Assembly (NCBI GenBank): GCA_018903255.1
Contig: JAHIQT010000183.1
Location: 1 to 41,000 of the forward strand
DNA length: 41,000 bases
Direction of reading: 5' to 3'
From: Bacillota bacterium
Lineage (GTDB): Bacteria; Bacillota; Clostridia; Eubacteriales; Eubacteriaceae
The position numbers and the translations under genes were made by a program. Every line of letters starts with the position of its first letter. The stretch's first letter is position 1. This document shows positions 37,165-41,000 of the stretch, piece after piece. The notes beneath the pieces are model-generated. The model did no database searches and was not told where the DNA came from. It saw only the letters and a list, made by a program, of their open reading frames with translations.

Positions 37165-37671
37165 ATGGAATATCTTGATAAGATTAAATTAGTCGTCGTC
37201 GTGGTCTTTACTGCCCTTTCCGGTTGGCTGGGGATGCTGGCCGTGCCGGTCATCCTGCTTTTTGTGCTGGCCAGCTTTGATTACGTCACCGGGTTGGCGG
37301 CAGCCAAGTATCGGGGCAATAAGATCTCAAGCTACAAAGGCTTTCAGGGTATCATGAAAAAGGTCTGTTTGTTTTATCTGATTGCCGTGGGGGCAATTCT
37401 TGATTACACCTTACTCTATGCCAGTCAGTATATCGGCGTTGATGCCCGAGTCAATTTTGTCATCGCATCATTTGTGGCGGTGTGGCTGATCTGTAACGAG
37501 ATCATCAGCATTTTAGAAAATATGAAGGATATGAATGTCAACTTCCCACCATTCTTAGAAAAGCTGACCCAGAATATCCGCACCCAGATGGAGAACGAAA
37601 CAGATGTTGATGGTGGGAAGAAACAATCAGGGAATGAGGATCATGCCGATAAAACCGGATTGAAACAATAA
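37165..37671 (+). CDS. Holin, phage_holin_4 / TcdE-like family
   Basis: 168 residues from ATG 37165, with AAGGAG nine bases upstream. Three hydrophobic segments are visible: KLVVVVVFTALSGWLGMLAV leading into VILLFVLASFDYVTGLAAA, then VCLFYLIAVGAILDYTLLYA and VNFVIASFVAVWLICNEIIS. The motif FDYVTGLAAAKYRGNKISS and the later NEIISILENM are hallmarks of this holin family. The tail is charged. It permeabilises the membrane so that the amidase encoded at 18958 can reach the wall. Confidence 0.92.
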   Translation: MEYLDKIKLVVVVVFTALSGWLGMLAVPVILLFVLASFDYVTGLAAAKYRGNKISSYKGFQGIMKKVCLFYLIAVGAILDYTLLYASQYIGVDARVNFVIASFVAVWLICNEIISILENMKDMNVNFPPFLEKLTQNIRTQMENETDVDGGKKQSGNEDHADKTGLKQ

Positions 37672-37754
37672 AATTGATCAAGGTATCACGCAACCGTGAG
37701 GGAAGGTTTCAGCCGGATGCCGCAAAGGTTAAGTTAATAACAATATTCTAGCAG
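37672..37754 (+). other. Non-coding region with small hairpin after the holin
   Basis: No gene. TCACG (37686-37690) pairs with CGTGA (37695-37699), and AAGGTT occurs twice. This GC-richer block may belong to a leader or a 3' untranslated structure. No known riboswitch pattern was recognised. Confidence 0.3.
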
Positions 37755-37794
37755 TGCCCACTAAGGAGTTTTTCCTGGTGGGCATTATTTTTTT
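37755..37794 (+). terminator. Terminator closing the late operon
   Basis: TGCCCAC (37755-37761) pairs with GTGGGCA (37778-37784), with an inner AGGA/TCCT stem and a T-rich tail. It separates late genes from the recombinase operon. Confidence 0.82.
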
Positions 37795-37798
37795 GTCC

Positions 37799-37857
37799 GG
37801 GGGTTCGATTCATATGGATTTTTCGCTTATCGGTAGAAGGAAACAGATCAATCCTTC
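37799..37857 (+). promoter_or_regulatory. Repeated cis RNA element, copy C
   Basis: GGGGGTTCGATT (37799-37810), GGATTTTTCGCTTAT and GGTAGAAGG match copies A and B. The hairpin is GAAGGA/TCCTTC (37836-37841/37852-37857). GGAGG and the ATG of the SHOCT-like gene follow. This copy comes after a terminator, so a promoter must lie inside or near it, or read-through feeds the recombinases. Confidence 0.6.
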
Positions 37858-37874
37858 AGATTGGAGGAACAACC

Positions 37875-38093
37875 ATGCATGTAACAAAAATCACAGATGA
37901 TCAGCCGATACCGGTGTTTACCATAAAAAGATTCACAAAAGAAGAACTTCAACGGGAGTATGACTATTATCTTGCCCAGAAAATACTGGAATCGATGCTG
38001 GCAGAAGGGCTGATCACCAGGGACGAATTCAATCAAACAACTGTATTGAACCGCAGGACATTCTTACCTTATTTAGCTGAGATAATGCCCTGA
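37875..38093 (+). CDS. Small SHOCT-like protein preceding the recombinases
   Basis: 72 residues. A variable N-terminus is followed by TIKRFTKEELQREYDYYLAQ, then ILESMLAEGLITRDEFNQTT, a SHOCT-type helical hairpin. GGAGGAAC precedes ATG 37875. Small SHOCT proteins directly upstream of multi-recombinase operons recur in clostridial elements. It may act as a recombination accessory or regulator; this is inferred from context. Confidence 0.78.
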   Translation: MHVTKITDDQPIPVFTIKRFTKEELQREYDYYLAQKILESMLAEGLITRDEFNQTTVLNRRTFLPYLAEIMP

Positions 38094-38154
38094 ATTCGTT
38101 GCTATCAAGGGCTTTCAGAGGTAACATGTGACCTACGGAAGGTGAGGTGAGTTG

Positions 38155-39717
38155 ATGAAAAAGATAACAAAAATCGAACAAAACAGGGATTTCGAAGGGA
38201 AGAAAAAAACTCGGGTGGCAGCGTATTGCCGGGTATCAACGGCAAGTGACGAACAGCTGGTTAGCCTTAAAAACCAGAAAGTCCACTATGATCATTACAT
38301 CAAGGCAAACAGGGACTGGGATTATGCTGGCATTTATTTCGACAAGGGCATTACTGGGACAAAGAAAGATAAACGGGATGGGCTTCTTTCCTTAATTGCT
38401 GACTGCGAATGCGGTAAAATTGATCTTGTGATCACAAAATCCATTAGCCGATTTTGTCGAAATACGACCGATTGCCTGGAACTGGTCAGAAAGCTTCTGG
38501 ATTTGGGCGTTCATATCATTTTTGAAAAAGAAAACCTCAATACCGGCTCGATGGAGAGTGAATTGATGCTTTCGATTTTAAGTAGTCTGGCTGAAAATGA
38601 ATCAGTGTCAATTTCTGAGAATGAAAAATGGAGTGTTCGGAGGCGCTTTCAAAATGGGACGTTCATCATTTCCTATCCACCCTATGGCTATCATAATGAA
38701 GATGGGGCCATGGTCATTGTGCTTGATCAGGCAGAAATAGTCAAAGAAATCTTCGCATCCGCATTATCGGGAAAAGGGACTGGGACCATTGCCGACGATT
38801 TGAACGCAAGAGCAGTCCCCGCTAAAAAAGACGGAAAATGGACTTCAGCAACAATCTGGGGAATTATCCGGAATGAAAAGTATACGGGGGATGCGCTCTT
38901 TCAGAAAACATACACAGATGACAGCTTTAACCGGCATAAGAATTATGGCGATCAGGATCAGTATCTGGTACAGGGGCATCATGAAGCAATCATCAGCCAT
39001 GAGGACTATGAAAAGGCCAATGCTGCGTTGAAACAGCGGGGCAGAGAAAAAGGGATCAGTGATCAGACTGAAAAATACCATAACCGGTATGGCTTTTCAG
39101 CAAAAATAAAATGTGGGGAATGCGGCAGTAATTACAAGCGCCGAATTAACTATAAACCCAGTGGTTCTGAAATTGCCTGGTGCTGCTCCAGACATATTGA
39201 AAATGCAGACGAATGCTCCATGAAGTACATTCTGGATGATCGGGTAAAAGCCGCTTTTTTAACGATGATGAACAAACTGATATTTGGACAAAAGCTCATC
39301 TTAAAACCCCTGTTTAACAGTCTCAAAGGTCAGAATGATGACAATCGGCTTGAAAGAATCAACGAGCTTGAGATAAAACTGGAGAAAAATATCGAACAGC
39401 GGCAGTTACTGACGAATCTGATGGCAAGCGGTTATCTGGATCCGGCGCTTTTCAATGAGGAAAGCAATGAATTGAGTCGGCAGGTAGAATTATTGCGTGA
39501 CGAAAAGGAAAACCTGATCCACTTCATCGGGGGAGATATGTCTCGGACGGAGGAATTAAAGAAGCTGATGAAATTTGTCTCAAAAAGTGAAATGCTCACC
39601 CAATATGTGGATGAATTGTTTCTTTCCTATGTGGAAAGAATAACGGTGTTGTCACGGGAAGAACTGGTTTTTGAACTGAAATGTGGACTGAAATTGAGAG
39701 AAAGGCTGGTGAAATAG
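38155..39717 (+). CDS. Large serine recombinase 1
   Basis: 520 residues from ATG 38155; a TTG at 38152 is possible. The catalytic resolvase domain has [20 protein letters not shown] with the nucleophile Ser, FDKGITGTKKDKRDGL and [20 protein letters not shown]. The recombinase domain contains WTSATIWGIIRNEKYTGDAL. A zinc ribbon (CGECGSNYKRR...CCSRH...C) and a coiled coil (ERINELEIKLEKNIEQRQLL) complete a normal large serine integrase. It is the only complete recombinase in the cluster, and its stop touches the next ATG. Confidence 0.93.
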   Translation: MKKITKIEQNRDFEGKKKTRVAAYCRVSTASDEQLVSLKNQKVHYDHYIKANRDWDYAGIYFDKGITGTKKDKRDGLLSLIADCECGKIDLVITKSISRFCRNTTDCLELVRKLLDLGVHIIFEKENLNTGSMESELMLSILSSLAENESVSISENEKWSVRRRFQNGTFIISYPPYGYHNEDGAMVIVLDQAEIVKEIFASALSGKGTGTIADDLNARAVPAKKDGKWTSATIWGIIRNEKYTGDALFQKTYTDDSFNRHKNYGDQDQYLVQGHHEAIISHEDYEKANAALKQRGREKGISDQTEKYHNRYGFSAKIKCGECGSNYKRRINYKPSGSEIAWCCSRHIENADECSMKYILDDRVKAAFLTMMNKLIFGQKLILKPLFNSLKGQNDDNRLERINELEIKLEKNIEQRQLLTNLMASGYLDPALFNEESNELSRQVELLRDEKENLIHFIGGDMSRTEELKKLMKFVSKSEMLTQYVDELFLSYVERITVLSREELVFELKCGLKLRERLVK

Positions 39718-40141
39718 ATGGGGCGAAGCATACCTTTCGGTTACCGGATCGAGGATGGCCAGGCTGTGGTGGATAAAGAACAGGCGGCCAGAATCAGAGA
39801 ATTTTTCAATGCATATATTTCCGGCATGGCACTGACTGTTGCTGCCGAAACAGCCGGATTAAAACTGCATCATGGCTGTGCAGGAAGGATGCTGCGGAAC
39901 AAACGCTATCTGGGCGATGCGTATTATCCGGCAATCATTGATAAAGAGATCTTTGAAAAAGCAGAAGAAAAGCGCATGGTAAGAGCCAGATCACTGGGGA
40001 GAATTCGTGAGCTGAATGATCAGAAAATGCCGGAATGTTTGATGAAATTCAAGATGCCGAAAGTGATTGATAAATTTGCGGATCCTTTCAAACAGGCGGA
40101 ATACGCCTACAGTCTGATCGAAAGTGAGGTGGCAGTAAGCG

Positions 40142-40155
<14 letters not shown>
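39718..40155 (+). CDS. Recombinase 2: short protein with recombinase domain only
   Basis: 145 residues. It begins [20 protein letters not shown] and continues with [20 protein letters not shown] and [20 protein letters not shown], the 'recombinase' DNA-binding domain of large serine integrases. It has no catalytic serine domain, zinc ribbon or coiled coil. Short partners like this lie between two full recombinases in similar clusters, so it is probably functional rather than a fragment. It overlaps recombinase 3 by 14 bases. Confidence 0.82.
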
Positions 40156-40948
<793 letters not shown>

Positions 40949-41000
40949 CACCTGATTCGGCAGATTAAATAAACCGCGCTATTAACGGAGCAAATTAAAC

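Noticed and set aside
37681-37740. GC-richer block after the holin considered as a known riboswitch
   Set aside because: Only one 5-bp hairpin is clear and no conserved aptamer core could be matched.

Overview
The window is almost entirely one temperate siphovirus genome integrated in a low-to-mid GC Gram-positive host. Strong AGGAGG-type ribosome binding sites, TTG/GTG starts, the DUF2800/DUF2815/family-A polymerase replication block, the VapE-type primase-helicase and a trio of large serine recombinases together point to a clostridial Firmicute. An acetogen relative such as Acetobacterium/Eubacterium is only a guess. The phage is HK97-like: P27-type small terminase next to an HNH protein, HK97 portal, ClpP-like protease and capsid, phi13-type tail tube, long tape measure, BppU/collagen fibre.

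Layout. 1-1188: the 5' part of a leftward gene (1-694), then a control region with four AGTAACT repeats, an intrinsic terminator and a roughly 150-nt RNA that appears strongly structured, whose own terminator lies just in front of a sigma-region-4 protein (1189-1671). 1677-7214: an early operon led by a short repeated RNA element and encoding two small proteins, a Cas4/RecB-like nuclease (DUF2800), an SSB-like DUF2815 protein, a tiny membrane protein and a family-A DNA polymerase split by an intein. The intein carries an HNH endonuclease gene in a second, overlapping frame. 7229-13763: a second copy of the RNA element, an antirepressor, a DUF4406-like protein, the primase-helicase, a VRR-NUC nuclease, a Zn-finger peptide, a SNF2-type helicase and a DUF1492 late regulator.

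13771-21572: a strong sigma-A-type promoter followed after about 25 nt by a terminator hairpin, then the HNH/terS/ParB-methyltransferase packaging genes. Next is a DUF4314 / 'virulence-related' protein / amidoligase / gamma-glutamylcyclotransferase cassette with two near-identical promoter blocks, then an N-acetylmuramoyl-L-alanine amidase and terL. 21614-22604: a self-contained moron with its own promoter and terminator. 22629-28553: head and tail-tube genes, ending with a tail-assembly chaperone that carries a textbook -1 frameshift signal. 28627-29604: a second moron, a membrane protein with a 15-bp tandem repeat. 29634-37671: tape measure, tail tip, a BspA-type LRR protein, a collagen-like fibre, a kelch-type protein and a holin. 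37755-40948: a terminator, the third copy of the RNA element, a SHOCT-like protein and three serine recombinase genes. The last recombinase gene loses homology abruptly near 40858, so the element's right end or an insertion lies there.

The genes form a working lysogeny, replication, packaging, morphogenesis, lysis and integration programme. No cI-type repressor was recognised. Several intrinsic terminators sit inside the late operon directly in front of essential genes, which suggests antitermination or leaky termination. The most unusual items are the intein with an out-of-frame nested HNH gene, the structured RNA before the sigma-like gene, the three-copy RNA element with compensating stem changes, and the amidoligase cassette with a C-terminal module shared by two neighbouring proteins.
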